From: Rhizomys pruinosus
Lineage: Eukaryota > Chordata > Mammalia > Rodentia > Spalacidae
Reading direction: 5' to 3'
Length of the DNA stretch: 64,000 nt
NCBI GenBank assembly: GCA_009823505.1
Contig: VZQC01001063.1
Coordinates: forward strand, 157,397 to 221,396
Under the pieces are notes generated by a model, which was given only the letters and a program-made list of their open reading frames with translations, was not told the DNA's origin and did no database searches. The position numbers and the translations under genes were made by a program. How positions within the stretch are numbered: the stretch's first letter is position 1; every line of letters begins with the position of its first letter. Of the stretch, positions 20,837 to 31,254 are shown piece after piece.

Positions 20837-20938
20837 CATTGCCTGACATTCTTACTATTACATTGAAAAGATCTTGGTTATGAGATTGGGAGTGAGTAGA
20901 ACTAAATTCTCCTAAGTTCTCTAGATAGACAGATATAG

Positions 20939-20944
20939 ATAGAT

Positions 20945-20992
<48 letters not shown>
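20939..20992 (+). repeat. (GATA)n microsatellite
   Basis: About 12 GATA units, one interrupted early. Confidence 0.95.
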
Positions 20993-20994
<2 letters not shown>

Positions 20995-21735
20995 GGTCAT
21001 AAATTGGCTCTATAGAGTTTTAGCTGAATAACTGACAACAGGATGCAAATCTTATTTGTAAGAAGATTGAAAGAGATAATTAAATCAAGCCTGTGACCAA
21101 TCTACTCCCAAATGCAGTTTCTTCATTACAAAGGACAAAACAGAAAAGAAGGTAAAGAACTCCCTTAATAAAAGCACTGAACTGCCACAAGTCTAATGGA
21201 CTATTAGAGCCTAGATGAAGATGGAAAATTACCTAATAAAAATTGCAATTTGCATAGATTTGCCCCATAATTACAAAACTTATTAAGCTCCATTTTCCTG
21301 ATGACATAATGGGGTTCACCTTTCATTTAATGCAATTTGTGATCACTGACTACTGCAGGCAGCAAACGTCAGTAGAATCAAATCCATAATTACATTCTTG
21401 GTTCATATGTGAAGGACTGAAATATTCATTAGCTGATATATATTCTATTTGTTAAGATTAAATAGAATGAAAAATCTTAAAGAGAGTTTTTCTTCAATGC
21501 CTTAAACACCTCTGCTTCACTGACTCTGTGCAAGGTGAGGTTACCAAGGTGAAGGGCCAGAAGGGGGATGTCCTCCTGCCTGGGTCCATGTTCATCACAA
21601 GTCATCCCAGATGTGTGGACCTGCCTGAACGGAGCAGGCAGTGTAACTGCCTGGTGTCTGTGGGTGTCTGTTGCATGCTTCTTGTGCAAAAGACTTTTCT
21701 TGGTGTGACTCAACACCACATACACATATCTACTG
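20993..21735. other. Unique AT-rich block
   Basis: About 740 bp without a recognised repeat. The 21180-21480 part has homeobox-type TAATTA cores and an octamer-like ATTTGCAT (about 21248), and may be conserved non-coding DNA. No gene is supported. Confidence 0.4.
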
Positions 21736-21739
21736 AGCC

Positions 21740-21990
21740 CATAAAGGAAATCTGTGACAGACCAAAGTAAGAATTCTACTGAAGTCCAACTTGGTGAATT
21801 GGTGAGTTTTATTGGGTTACTGATAGGTGTATGGATGAAGGGTTATCTACAGGAGCAGTGGTGACTCAAAAGCAGACCATCAGCATCACTGCAAAGCCCA
21901 ACCCGGCATGGATGAACGGCCCCTGGAACTCTCTGCACAGCCTGCAGTCAGCTCAACTAGTCCCAGAGGCCCATCCCTGCTGCCTGGTTC
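21740..21990 (-). mobile_element. LTR-like repeat fragment
   Basis: GGTGAGTTTTATTGGGTTACTG, GGGTTATCTACAGGAGCAG, then AAGCCCAACCCGGCATGG. Related to 9480-9716. Split at about 21988 by the B2 that follows. Confidence 0.4.
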
Positions 21991-22004
21991 ATCAGGCTCC
22001 TCTT

Positions 22005-22262
22005 TTTTTTTTTTTAATTTTTTTTTTATTAATTTTATTTATTTTTGTATGTGTATGAATGTACTGTCTGCATGCAAGTCTGTGCACCCGTGTCGTGCAA
22101 TGCCACGGAGGTCAGAAGAGGGTCTCGGATTCCCCTGGAACTGGAGTTCTCCTGGAAGTGGAGTTTCAGACGGGTCTCGGCCGCCATGTGGGTGCTGGGA
22201 CGAACCCGGTCCTCCTGTAAGAGCATCGGTGCTCTTAACCGCTAGGCCATCTCTCCAGCCCC
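22005..22262 (-). mobile_element. B2 SINE (antisense) with TSD
   Basis: Reverse B2 flanked by TCATCAGGCTCCTCTTT at 21988-22004 and 22263-22279. A small deletion (GGGACGAACCCGGTCC) sits near its box B. Confidence 0.95.
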
Positions 22263-22432
22263 TCATCAGGCTCCTCTTTCAGTTCCGTTACGTGGCGGGG
22301 TTTTCTCATCACCACCTAAATCTAAGCTGGCCTAGTGACTTACTTTGGCAGGTAGAATGCAGCAAAGAGGAGGCTTGCCCATAAGAAGCCGTACATCGCT
22401 CTCTTCTGTCCCTCAGAGCCTGGGTCAGATTC

Positions 22433-22893
22433 TGGGATGGTTAATCCTGGGTGTCAATTGACTGGACTAAGGAACAAAAGAGAAAAAGGATGTTCAGACT
22501 GGACTTCCTCAACCCAGATGGCCCACCCAAATGTGGGCATTACCTTCTGCCAGCAGGCGAGTATTAATGCCATGGCAGAGGGAGCTGGTCCCTTTTTTTC
22601 CTGCAGCTTCCCTCTCTCTCACGGTGAGTTCGTCTTCCTGCTGTGATCAACCCTTCGGATCCCAGCGTGTACTGAGACTGGCAGATCCCTGGAATCTCGG
22701 GCCTTCAGCACCAGATTGGACTACTGAGACATCCAGCCTTTCGGACTGAGCAGTTACCTGGATTCTCAGCCTCTCCGGTGCAGCAAGGCTATGTTGGACT
22801 CCATAACTCTGTCACGTGAGCAAATCAATAAATTGTATATAGCTATATATTCGTCCTGTTGTTTCTGTTTCTTAGAGAACCCTGACTAATACA
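22433..22893 (+). mobile_element. Solo MaLR LTR with 5-bp TSD
   Basis: TGGGATGGTTAATCCTGGGTG to AGAACCCTGACTAATACA, 461 bp, flanked by GATTC at 22428-22432 and 22894-22898. Contains AATAAA (about 22827). It is the same type as the minus-strand LTR at 54955-55421. Confidence 0.8.
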
Positions 22894-22969
22894 GATTCCT
22901 AGGACAGAGAGGCCCAGCCAGCACCAGACCCCAGGCATGGAGGTGGCCATCTGGAACCCAGAACTGCAA

Positions 22970-23155
22970 AGTACCTATAGTCAGAACTACAGGACCAGCA
23001 GGAGGGCTCCGGGATAAAAGCTCGCCTTGCTCTGCAAACCTCAGGACCTTTGTTCCATCCCAGCACCCGGAGTGGAAGAAGGAGAAACCTGACTCCTAGG
23101 TTGTCCTCTGACTCCGCACAGTCGACACACATATCATATACATATACTAATAATA
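22970..23155 (+). mobile_element. ID/B4-type SINE remnant
   Basis: GGGATAAAAGCTCGCCTTGC, then CCATCCCAGCACCCGGAG and TTGTCCTCTGACTCCGCACA, the pattern of ID-headed composite SINEs. Confidence 0.5.
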
Positions 23156-23450
23156 AGATAATTCCCAGCTCTTGGAACGCAGAGGCAGGCAGATCTCTGT
23201 GAAGTTCAAGGTCAGCCTGGTCTACAGAGTGAGTTCCGACAGCGGGCCACAGGGGAGAACCCATCTCAAAAAGACAAAAAAAAAAAAAAGATAATTTTTA
23301 AAATGAAGTAAAACTTGACTAAATTCTTGAGCTTTACTGGGCTTTAGTTACTTGCTTTCATTTTTTTATTTTTAGTTTTTTACTGATTTATGTTGTGCAT
23401 GAGTGTTTGTTGCATGTCATGTAAGTGAACCCATGTCATATAAGACCCGT

Positions 23451-23891
23451 TGTTAGATTTTTGGAGAGGAAGAAAGAAGTTTAAAGTTAAGAAATAAGAA
23501 GCAGAGCCAGACCTGCGATGGGTGAGGAGAGTGGACTGTATCAGAATAGGTGTAGGACTATGTAGGACAGATACGCCATTTTTGGGTGAAAGGAGCGCCT
23601 GTCGCCTAATGAACAGAGTGGGAGATTTTATTCCCGAGCCCACGGAATGCTCCAATGCAAGCCTGGTGTCCTTGGATAATTTGAAAGCCACCTTTGGATT
23701 TCTTGGGCTGAGCAGGGCTGTGAGACAGGTGGCTTTGTAAACAGACTGCATCAGAAATGGGAGTGACTGGTTGATAAGGCTTTAGCAAGGCCAGACTGCC
23801 AATTTAGGGCCAGTCTAGCCATTCAAGGGTGCGCACTCAATGGCCTCCTCAATGAAGCTTATGGCTCTTCTGCCATTCACGTATTCTATCA
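23451..23891. mobile_element. Solo ERV LTR (copy A), inside a B2
   Basis: TGTTAGATTTTTGG to CACGTATTCTATCA interrupts an antisense B2 (about 23385-23450, resuming GAGGCCAGAAGAGG). CCCGT and CCCAT flank it as a 5-bp target duplication with one difference. It has ERV-type length (441 bp) but no family I recognise. Confidence 0.55.
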
Positions 23892-24010
23892 CCCATCTGA
23901 GGCCAGAAGAGGCACCAGATCCCTGGAACTGGAGATTGGACATGGTTGTTAGCCACCATGTGGGTGCTGGAACCAAACCTGCGGCCCTCTGTAAGAACAG
24001 CTACTTCTTG

Positions 24011-24211
24011 GGGCTGGATAGATGGCTCAGTGGTTAAAAACACCAATTGCTCTTGCAGAGGATCTGGCTAAGAACCGTCTTTAACTCCAGTTCCAGGGGA
24101 AATCCGATGCCTCTTCTGCCTCCATGTGACAACGTGCATTCACATGTACACACAAACCAACTGCATGTGACAGTACACTCATACACATAAAAAAACAAAA
24201 CAGCTAGTTCT
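24011..24211 (+). mobile_element. B2 SINE (copy A), noisy
   Basis: GGGGCTGGATAGATGGCTC to an A-rich tail. Several bases are missing compared with the copy at 26127. Confidence 0.85.
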
Positions 24212-24212
24212 N
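24212..24212. other. Unresolved base (N)
   Basis: A single N. The sequence to its left repeats 26321 backwards and the sequence to its right starts inside a different LTR. Likely an assembly join. Confidence 0.8.
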
Positions 24213-24360
24213 AGCTGAAGCACCAGCCATGGAGGAATGCTGCTTACTGGCTTGATTCCCTGGCCCATGCTCAGCCTGTTTTCTTTTACAATACACAACA
24301 ATCTGCCCAGGGGTGGCAGCAGCCCACAGTGGACTGGGCCCTCCCACATCACTCAACAAT
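24213..24360 (-). mobile_element. ORR1-like LTR fragment
   Basis: AGCTGAAGCACCAGCCATGG to GGGCCCTCCCACATCACTC, the reverse of the block in the LTRs at 18243 and 41030. Begins right after the N. Confidence 0.75.
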
Positions 24361-24886
24361 CGCAAAGATCCCCCTGCTTCTGCCTTCCAAGTGCTAGGAT
24401 TAAAGGCATGTGCCACCATGCCCGGTTTGAACTCCTTTTTAATGTTATAAGCATTATTTATTTATTTTTGGTGAGACAAGGTCTCTGTAGCCCCAGCTGC
24501 CCTGGAACTCACTATGCAGACCAGGCTGGCCTTGAACTCACAGAGATCTGCCTGCCTCTGGCTCCTGAGTGCTGGGATTAAAGGCCCGGGTTATAACCAT
24601 TAATATTTCTTTTTTTTTTTTCCTTTGGTCTTTTGAGATAGGGTCTCCCTGTAGTTCTGGCTGTCCTAGAACTTGCTGTGTAGACCAGGCTGGCCTTGAA
24701 CTCAGAGATCCACCTGCTTCTGTCTCTCAAGTGCTAGGACTAAAGGTGTGCACCACTGCGCCTGGCATATATGTTTTTGTGAGACAGGGTCTCCTTGTCA
24801 CCCCAGCTGTCTTAGAACTCACTGTGCAGACCAGGCTGGCCTTGAACTCTCGGAGATCTGCCCGCCTCTGCTACTACACCCAGCTA
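24361..24886 (-). mobile_element. Cluster of four antisense B1 SINEs
   Basis: Partial B1 at 24361-24426, then B1s at about 24455-24590, 24608-24768 and 24772-24886, all in the same direction. The last lacks its middle 5' part. Confidence 0.88.
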
Positions 24887-25121
24887 AAAACTTGTATCTC
24901 TATCTGGAGACAAAGGCTTATGAATGCCTAGACTTTGTTTGTGGTAGTCACTGTGTTTCTAGACTTTCCTAAAGTGTTTGATTCACAAATCAAAGGTATG
25001 TGTGATTACTCTTTTATCAAAGATTTGGATAAATTTTATGAGCAGATAGGGAGCTATTAGTGTTAGTCTGTACACATGAGGCCTTATACAGTGAAGCAAC
25101 TTCAAGCTCATACCGGTTAAT

Positions 25122-25395
25122 TAGCCAGGTATGCATGGTGGGTGATACCTGTAATTCCAGCACGGAGGAGGGTGAGGTTGGAGAGTTTTCCACAAGTCCA
25201 GGGATTGCCTCAAAAAGAGTAAGAAATGGGCCAGATGTGGTAGTGCACACATACCTTTAATTTATTCCCAGCACTGAGGAACCAGAGGCGAGGCAGGCAG
25301 ATCTCTGTGAGTTCAAGGTCAGCCTGGTCTACAGAGTGAGTTCCAGGACAGCTGGGGCCACAGGGAGACCCCATCTCAAAAAGACAAAAAAAAAA
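25122..25395 (+). mobile_element. Two B1 SINEs
   Basis: An old B1 (25122-25225, CCAGGTATGCATGGTGGG) and a younger B1 (25226-25395). The younger one has an insertion in the ACCTTTAATTTATTCCCAGC region and a poly(A). Confidence 0.8.
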
Positions 25396-25558
25396 AAAAG
25401 ATAATTCTTTAAAATGAAGTAAAACTTGACTAAATTCTTGAGCTTTACTGGGCTTTAGTTACTTGCTTTCATTTTTTTATTTTTAGTTTTTTACTGATTT
25501 ATGTTGTGCATGAGTGTTTTGCCTCCATGTAAGTGAACCCATGTCATATAAGACCCGT

Positions 25559-26007
25559 TGTTAGATTTTTGGAGAGGAAGAAAGAAGTTTAAAGTTAAGA
25601 AATAAGAAGCAGAGCCAGACCTGCGATGGGTGAGGAGAGTGGACTGTATCAGAATAGGTGTAGGACTATGTAGGACAGATACGCCATTGTTTGGGTGAAA
25701 GGAGCGCCTGTCGCCTAATGAACAGAGGTGGGAGATTTTATTCCCTGAGCCCAGCTGGAATGCGTCAGATGCCAAGGCCTGGTGTCCTTGGATAATTTGA
25801 AAGCCACCTTTTGATTTCTTGGGCTGAGCAGGGCTGTGAGACAGGTGGCTTTGTAAACAGACTGCATCAGAAATGGGAGTGACTGGTTGATAAGGCTTTA
25901 GCAAGGCCAGACTGCCAATTTAGGGCCAGTCAGCCACTTCAAGGGTGCGCACTCAATGGCCTCCTCAATGAAGCTTATGGCTCTTCTGCCATTCACGTAT
26001 TCTATCA
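25559..26007. mobile_element. Solo ERV LTR (copy B), inside a B2
   Basis: Same element as 23451-23891, 449 bp, with flanks CCCGT and CCCAT. Confidence 0.6.
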
Positions 26008-26126
26008 CCCATCTGAGGCCAGAAGAGGGCACCAGATCCCTGGAACTGGAGATTTGGATGGTTGTTAGCCACCATGTGGGTGCTGGGAACCAAACTGCGG
26101 CCCTCTGTAAGAACAGCTACTTCTTG

Positions 26127-26321
26127 GGGCTGGATAGATGGCTCAGTGGTTAAGAACACCAATTGCTCTTGCAGAGGATCTGGCTAAGAACCGTCTTTAA
26201 CTCCAGTTCCAGGGGAATCCGATGCCCTCTTCTGACCTCTGCGGCAGTGTACAACACGGGTGCACCAACCTACGTGTGGACAGTACACTCATACACATAA
26301 AAAAACAAAACAGCTAGTTCT
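26127..26321 (+). mobile_element. B2 SINE (copy B)
   Basis: GGGGCTGGATAGATGGCTCAG to AAAAACAAAACAGCTAGTTCT. Nested in the antisense B2, between AACAGCTACTTCTT and AACAGCTAGTTCTA. Confidence 0.9.
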
Positions 26322-26392
26322 ATAAACCATTGAGCCATCTCTCCAGCCTATAGTTAGCTGCTTTTAGTTGACTTTAGAAATCACTCATTTGG

Positions 26393-26839
26393 AGTCTGGA
26401 GAGATAGCTTAGTGGTTAAGAAGACCTGCTGTGCTTGCAAAGGACCTTGGTTTGTTTCCCAGCACTCACGTTAGATGGCTCACAACCACCTGCCAATTCT
26501 AGCTCCAGGGGATCTGAAGCCCTCTTCTCATCTCTGGGCATACCTGCACAAAAGCACACACACATAAAAAACTGTACAAATAAATCTTTTTTTTTTTTAA
26601 ATCCCTAATTCTGGGCTGGAGAGATGGCTCAGCAGTTAAGAGCGCCGACTGCTCTTGCAGAGGACCTGGGTTCTATTCCCAGCACCCACATGGCAGCTAA
26701 GAACTGTCTTTAACTCCAGTTCCAGGGGAATCTGACACCCTCTTCTGACCTCTGCAGCACTGCATGACACGGGTGCACCAACCTACATGCAGACAGTACA
26801 TTCGTACACATATAAAAATAAAAAATAATAAAAAAATAA
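26393..26839 (+). mobile_element. Two B2 SINEs
   Basis: An old B2 (26393-26592) and a younger B2 (26614-26839). The younger is flanked by AAATCCCTAATTCTG and AAATCACTAATTCTG. Confidence 0.92.
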
Positions 26840-26853
26840 AAAATCACTAATTC

Positions 26854-26990
26854 TGCTGGGTGCGTTAACACATGCCTTTAATCCCAGCACTCAGGAGGCA
26901 AACACAGCTATATCTGTGTATTCAAGACCAGCAGTCCACAAGTGAGTTCAAGGCCAGCTAGGGGACAGAGTGAGACCCTATTTTTAAGAA
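26854..26990 (+). mobile_element. B1 SINE, diverged
   Basis: GCTGGGTGCGTTAACACATGCC to GAGACCCTATTTTTAAG. Confidence 0.75.
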
Positions 26991-27176
26991 ATATACTCTA
27001 GTTGTTTCTTCTTGTTTTCTACTTTACCTCTTTCAGTTACATTTGTCTTTATTTGGTTTTATTTGATGGGCTTTGTAACTTGCGGTTGAACAAAATTTCA
27101 TTTATGTTTCTCTGTTTTTGCATACAAACAAGAATCCGTCACTCTACTCTGAGCAAAGATTTGGCTGCATTAGAGG

Positions 27177-27255
27177 TTTATTTATTTATTTATTTTGGTC
27201 TTTTTGAGACAGGGTCTCCCTTTAGTCCCAGCTGGCCTAGAGCTCACTATGTAGA
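27177..27255 (-). mobile_element. B1 SINE (antisense), left part
   Basis: GGTCTTTTTGAGACAGGG to CTCACTATGTAGA, interrupted at the GTAGA target by the MaLR element. The right part resumes at 29968 as GTAGACCAAGCTGGC and ends near 30057. Confidence 0.93.
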
Positions 27256-27613
27256 TGTGGTGGTTTGAATGAGTGTCCCCCATAGGCTGTAAGTATTCAG
27301 ACATTTGTCTCCAGTTGGTGGTACTGTTTTTGGAGGTCTTAGAAGGTGTGGCCGTGCTAGAGGAAGTATGTCACTGGGGGCAGGCTTAGTGAGTTTAACA
27401 AGCCTCGTGGTCTCCAGTTGCTCTCTCTTGGCTTCCTGTTCTCATTGCAAGATGTGACCCTCGGCCTGTTGCTCCAGCTCCAGGCGCCATGCCTCCCGCC
27501 ACAATGGACTCTAATTCCTTGGAACCATCAATCATAAGCTCAAATAAACTCTTCCTTTTATAAGTTCCTTGGTCATGGTGTTTTATCACAGCAACAGAAA
27601 AGTGACTAATACA
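27256..27613 (+). mobile_element. 5' LTR of the MaLR element
   Basis: TGTGGTGGTTTGAATGAG to GTGACTAATACA, 358 bp. Polyadenylation signal AATAAA near 27543. Confidence 0.9.
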
Positions 27614-27797
27614 ATTATTTGGTAGCAGAGAGTGGGCTGTTGGCTGTGAAGAACCTGACCATGTGGATGTTTGGAGAAATGTGGAAGGCTTTGGAACTTT
27701 GGGCTAGAAAAGCTGTTGACTACTGTAAGCAGAGCTTAACAGGCCATTCTAGTAGAAGCCTGAAAGAAAGCATTGCTGCAAAAAAATGTAGTTCCAG

Positions 27798-27999
27798 GGC
27801 TGGAGAGATGGCCTAGCAGATAAGAGCACTGACCTCTCTTACAGAGGACCCGGGTTCGATCCCCAGCACCCACATAATAACTCCAGTTCCAGGGGAATCC
27901 GAGACCCTCTTCTGACCTCCGTGGCATTGCACGACACGGGTGCACAAACTTGCATGCAGACAGTACATCATACACATAAAGAAATAAAAAAAAATTAAA
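27798..27999 (+). mobile_element. B2 SINE in MaLR internal region
   Basis: A B2 with a deletion between CACCCACAT and AACTCCAGTTCC. AATGTAGTTCCAG flanks both sides (27785-27797, 28001-28013). Confidence 0.94.
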
Positions 28000-28123
28000 A
28001 AATGTAGTTCCAGAGGAAAATACAGACTTAGGCAGCAACTGGGATATTTTGATAAAGAGTCTGGCAGCAGTTTGCCCACAGCCCAAATGCTTGCCTGATG
28101 CTAAGTTGAAAAGCAATGGACTG

Positions 28124-28382
28124 GGGGCTGGAGAGATGGCCTAGTGGTTAAGAGCGCCGACCGCTCTTGCAGAGGACCCAGGTTCGGTCCCCAGCACCCA
28201 CATGGCGGCCGAGAACTGTCTGAAACTCCAATTCCAGGAGAACTCCAGTTCCAGGGGAATCCGATACTCTCTTCTGACCTCCGTGGCATTGCACAACACG
28301 GGTGCACAGACTTGCATGCAGACAGTACATTCATACACATACATAAATGAATAAAATTAATTAAAAAATTAAAAAAAAAAGA
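28124..28382 (+). mobile_element. B2 SINE in MaLR internal region
   Basis: Complete B2; flanks AAAAGCAATGGAC and AAAAGCACTGGC mark the target site. Confidence 0.93.
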
Positions 28383-29261
28383 AAAAGCACTGGCTAAGAT
28401 CTTTGGCGGAGGTTATTTCAGACATGCTTTAATGTAGAAATGGTGGTGTTTAATAGGTTTATTACAGATCTACAGTGGGAAAAGAACAAATGGGGCAGAA
28501 GGAAATGCAGAACTGTAAGTTTGGATCTGAAAAGTGCAATAGGAAGATTAAAGGTTGGGGCCAAGCATGTGAAGGAGAGGCTCCTTTCATAAGGGACTAA
28601 AGTGATTAAGGAGAGGCCTGAGATTTACAAGTAAACAACAAAGAATCAGTACCTTCAGGGAAAGACCCACACCATCTAATCCTCCAACAAGCCAGGGCAG
28701 AGAAAATTGCAATGTGGTTGAAATAAATAGGCCAGATCCATCCCAAATTGCACCAGATTCGGCAATTTCATTCACGTGGTGCTGGCTTAGAGCATGAAGA
28801 TTCGAGAGTGAAGGTCTTCAGTTCTTCCTCCATGGTTTCAGCGAGCTGCCAAGGTCAGGCCGAGTGCAGCTAGGGGTGTCCCTGAATAAAGAGGCCCTGA
28901 AGGCCATTGCGTGAAGTGTTGATGTGAAGCCTGGTTGGCAGTGGAGAACCCCAAGAAGACACATTTGATATGCCAGACCTGTGAGATATTTGCCAAAGAG
29001 AGCTGCATACAGGGAGTGGTACAGCCTAAGAAGAGATGTATGGTTGCAAGCAAAGCTGGAAGAGCTGAGCCATCTAAGCCCTTTGGAAGTCAAGTCCCAG
29101 AAGTCACACATGGAGCTATGGACTTGGAATTTGCCCTGCTGGGGGGGCTTTTTTTAGCTTTGTTTTTGGTCCAGTATTTCCTCACTATGCTCTATTCTCT
29201 CTTTTGGAATGGGAATGTATATTTATTCCATGTATGTCTTGGAGTATTCATTTGTCTTTTT

Positions 29262-29432
29262 TTTTTTTTTTTTTTTGTTTTTTTTTTGGTCTTTTCGAGA
29301 CAGGGTCTCCCTGTAGTCCCAGCTGTCCTGGAACTCACTCTGTAGACCAGGCTGGCCTTGAACTCACAAAGATCCGCCTGCCTCTGCCTCCAAGTGCTAG
29401 GATTAAAGGTGTGCGCCACCATGCCCGGCTTT
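29262..29432 (-). mobile_element. B1 SINE (antisense) in MaLR internal region
   Basis: Poly(T), GGTCTTTTCGAGACAGGG to CACCATGCCCGGC, with TTTGTCTTTT on both sides. Confidence 0.94.
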
Positions 29433-29611
29433 GTCTTTTGGTTTTACAGGAGCTTACAGTTAAGAGATTGGCCTGAGTCTCAGAAGAGACCTTGGACTGT
29501 GGACTTTTGCATGGCATTGAAACTGGTAAAGACTGTGGGGACTTTTAAGGTTGGACTAAATGCATTTTGCATTTTATATGGTTAGGAGCCTATGGGGCCC
29601 AGGGTGTGGAA

Positions 29612-29967
29612 TGTGGTGGTTTGAATGAGTATCCCCCATAGGCTCTAAGTATTCAGACATTTGTCTCCAGTTGGTGGCACTGATTTTGGAGGTCCTAGAA
29701 GGTGTGGCCATGCTAGAAGAAGTACGTTATTGGGGGCAGGCTTAGTGAGTTTAACAAGCCTCATGGTCTCCAGTTGCTCTCTCTGCGTCCTGTGCTCATT
29801 GCGAGATGTGACCCTCAGTCTGCTGCTCCAGCTCCAGCCGCCATGCCTCCTGCCACAATGGACTCTAATTCCCTGGAACCATCAATCATAAGCTCAAATA
29901 AACTATTCCTTTTATAAGTTCCTTGGTCATGGTGTTTTATCACAGCAACAGAAAAGTGACTAATACA
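29612..29967 (+). mobile_element. 3' LTR of the MaLR element
   Basis: TGTGGTGGTTTGAATGAG to GTGACTAATACA, 356 bp, a close match to the 5' LTR with scattered substitutions. Confidence 0.9.
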
Positions 29968-30149
29968 GTAGACCAAGCTGGCATTGAACTCACAGAGATC
30001 CACCTGCCTCTGCCTCCCAAATGCTGGGATTAAAGGCATGTGCCACCATGCCCAGCAAGATTTTTTGAACATAGGGTCTCACACTCCATAGCCCAAACTT
30101 TCCTGGAATTCATAATACAACCTCTCAACCATCCCAGGCTAAGGGTTCT

Positions 30150-30370
30150 GGAATTGTGATGTGGGTTTCCTCTTCATTTTTTATTTTTTTTGGGGGGTCC
30201 CTCTTTAACGGAGGAAACATGAGTACTGTATTTATGTCATGAAATTGGGAAAGAGTGGAAGACACATGGGAAGAGTCGGAGGGGGAAAGGAAGGGGTGGG
30301 AGTAATAAAAATACAGTACTCGTAGGAAATTCTCAAAAACTAAAAAATTTTAATTTATATTGTATAAAAA
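30150..30370 (+). mobile_element. L1 3'-end fragment
   Basis: GGAAAGGAAGGGGTGGGAGT followed by GGAAATTCTCAAAAACTAAAAA is typical of a rodent L1 terminus. Confidence 0.45.
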
Positions 30371-30845
30371 AAGACTTGCTTAACTTCAAGGTTTTGAAGG
30401 TTTAAATTAGCCTCTTATGATTGATTTCTAGTTTTATTACATTGTTGTCCAAGGGCTAAAAAATGAGCCTTGTGGCACATCCTGCTGTGGAATTGGACAT
30501 TTTCCTCCTGTGACAGTTTCATAGTCTCTGTGGTTAAGGTGATTATGCGTAAGTCACAAAGTTCATGGGTCTCTAAGTCTGTCATATTACAAAGCCTCTG
30601 TCGCTTTTATTTTTTCTTCTTCACCCCATCAAACATGGAGACCTGAGTGTTGAAGTGTCTCAGCATGAGTTCCTTTATTGGATTCTTGAATTTCTTCTCT
30701 TTTTGCTTAATACGTTTCAGCTTCGTTAATTTACTATACCTGTGTTAATGATGTGGACATTTGCATTGTGAAGCTATCTCTGGGTATTAATATTGTGACC
30801 CATATCCATGTCACAGACAACCTCAGTTTTTTTTCTTTTTTAAAA
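30371..30845. other. Unassigned, possibly L1-derived
   Basis: TTGATTTCTAGTTTTATTACATTGTTGTCC resembles L1-type sequence; the rest is not recognised. Confidence 0.3.
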
Positions 30846-30849
30846 AAAT

Positions 30850-31190
30850 ATTTATTATTTTTATTTTATGGTGTGAGTGTTTTCCCTGTATGTATGCAAG
30901 TGTTAGGTTCACATGGAGACCCAGCACAAAAGTATACAGGACTCCGATAAAGATGACTTGGGCTGGGGCTGGAGAGACGGCCTAGCGGTGAAGAGGGCCG
31001 ATTGCTCTTGCAGAGGACCCGGGTTCGATCCCCAGCAACCACATGATGGCTGAGAAACATCTTTAACTCCAGTTCCAGGGGTATCTGACACCCTTTTCTG
31101 ACTGTGGCATTGCACGGCAGGGGTGCATTAACCTACAGGCAGACAGTACATTCATACACATAAAAAATTATAATAAATAAAAATTAAAAA
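30850..31190. mobile_element. Antisense B2 tail fragment, then sense B2
   Basis: A short antisense B2 tail (30850-30905) is followed by a B2 in sense (30966-31190, GGGGCTGGAGAGACGGCC to ATAAATAAAAATT). Confidence 0.85.
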
Positions 31191-31254
31191 AATCATAAAC
31201 TGAAGATGCTAAAACCTATGATATATGTGGCATGCATATGTGCATATTTTGGAG

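Larger units (their letters stand above)
23165..24211 (+). repeat. 1.05-kb duplicated block, copy A
   Basis: Matches 25275-26321 across a B1 3' part, an L1/B2 tail segment, a solo LTR and a B2, with many single-base gaps and a few larger ones. It ends exactly at the unresolved base 24212. Upstream of about 23165 the two copies do not match. Confidence 0.9.
25275..26321 (+). repeat. 1.05-kb duplicated block, copy B
   Basis: The cleaner counterpart of 23165-24211. It continues past 26321 into the rest of the host antisense B2 (ACCATTGAGCCATCTCTCCAGCC). Confidence 0.9.
27256..29967 (+). mobile_element. Structurally complete MaLR (MT-type) element
   Basis: Two direct LTRs, about 2.0 kb of internal DNA and a 5-bp TSD GTAGA (27251-27255, 29968-29972). 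The internal part starts ATTATTTGGTAGCAGAG (primer-site position) and ends GGGGCCCAGGGTGTGGAA (polypurine-like) before the 3' LTR. It carries three later SINEs and no open gag/pol frame, as expected of MaLR elements, which are moved by other elements' enzymes. Confidence 0.88.
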
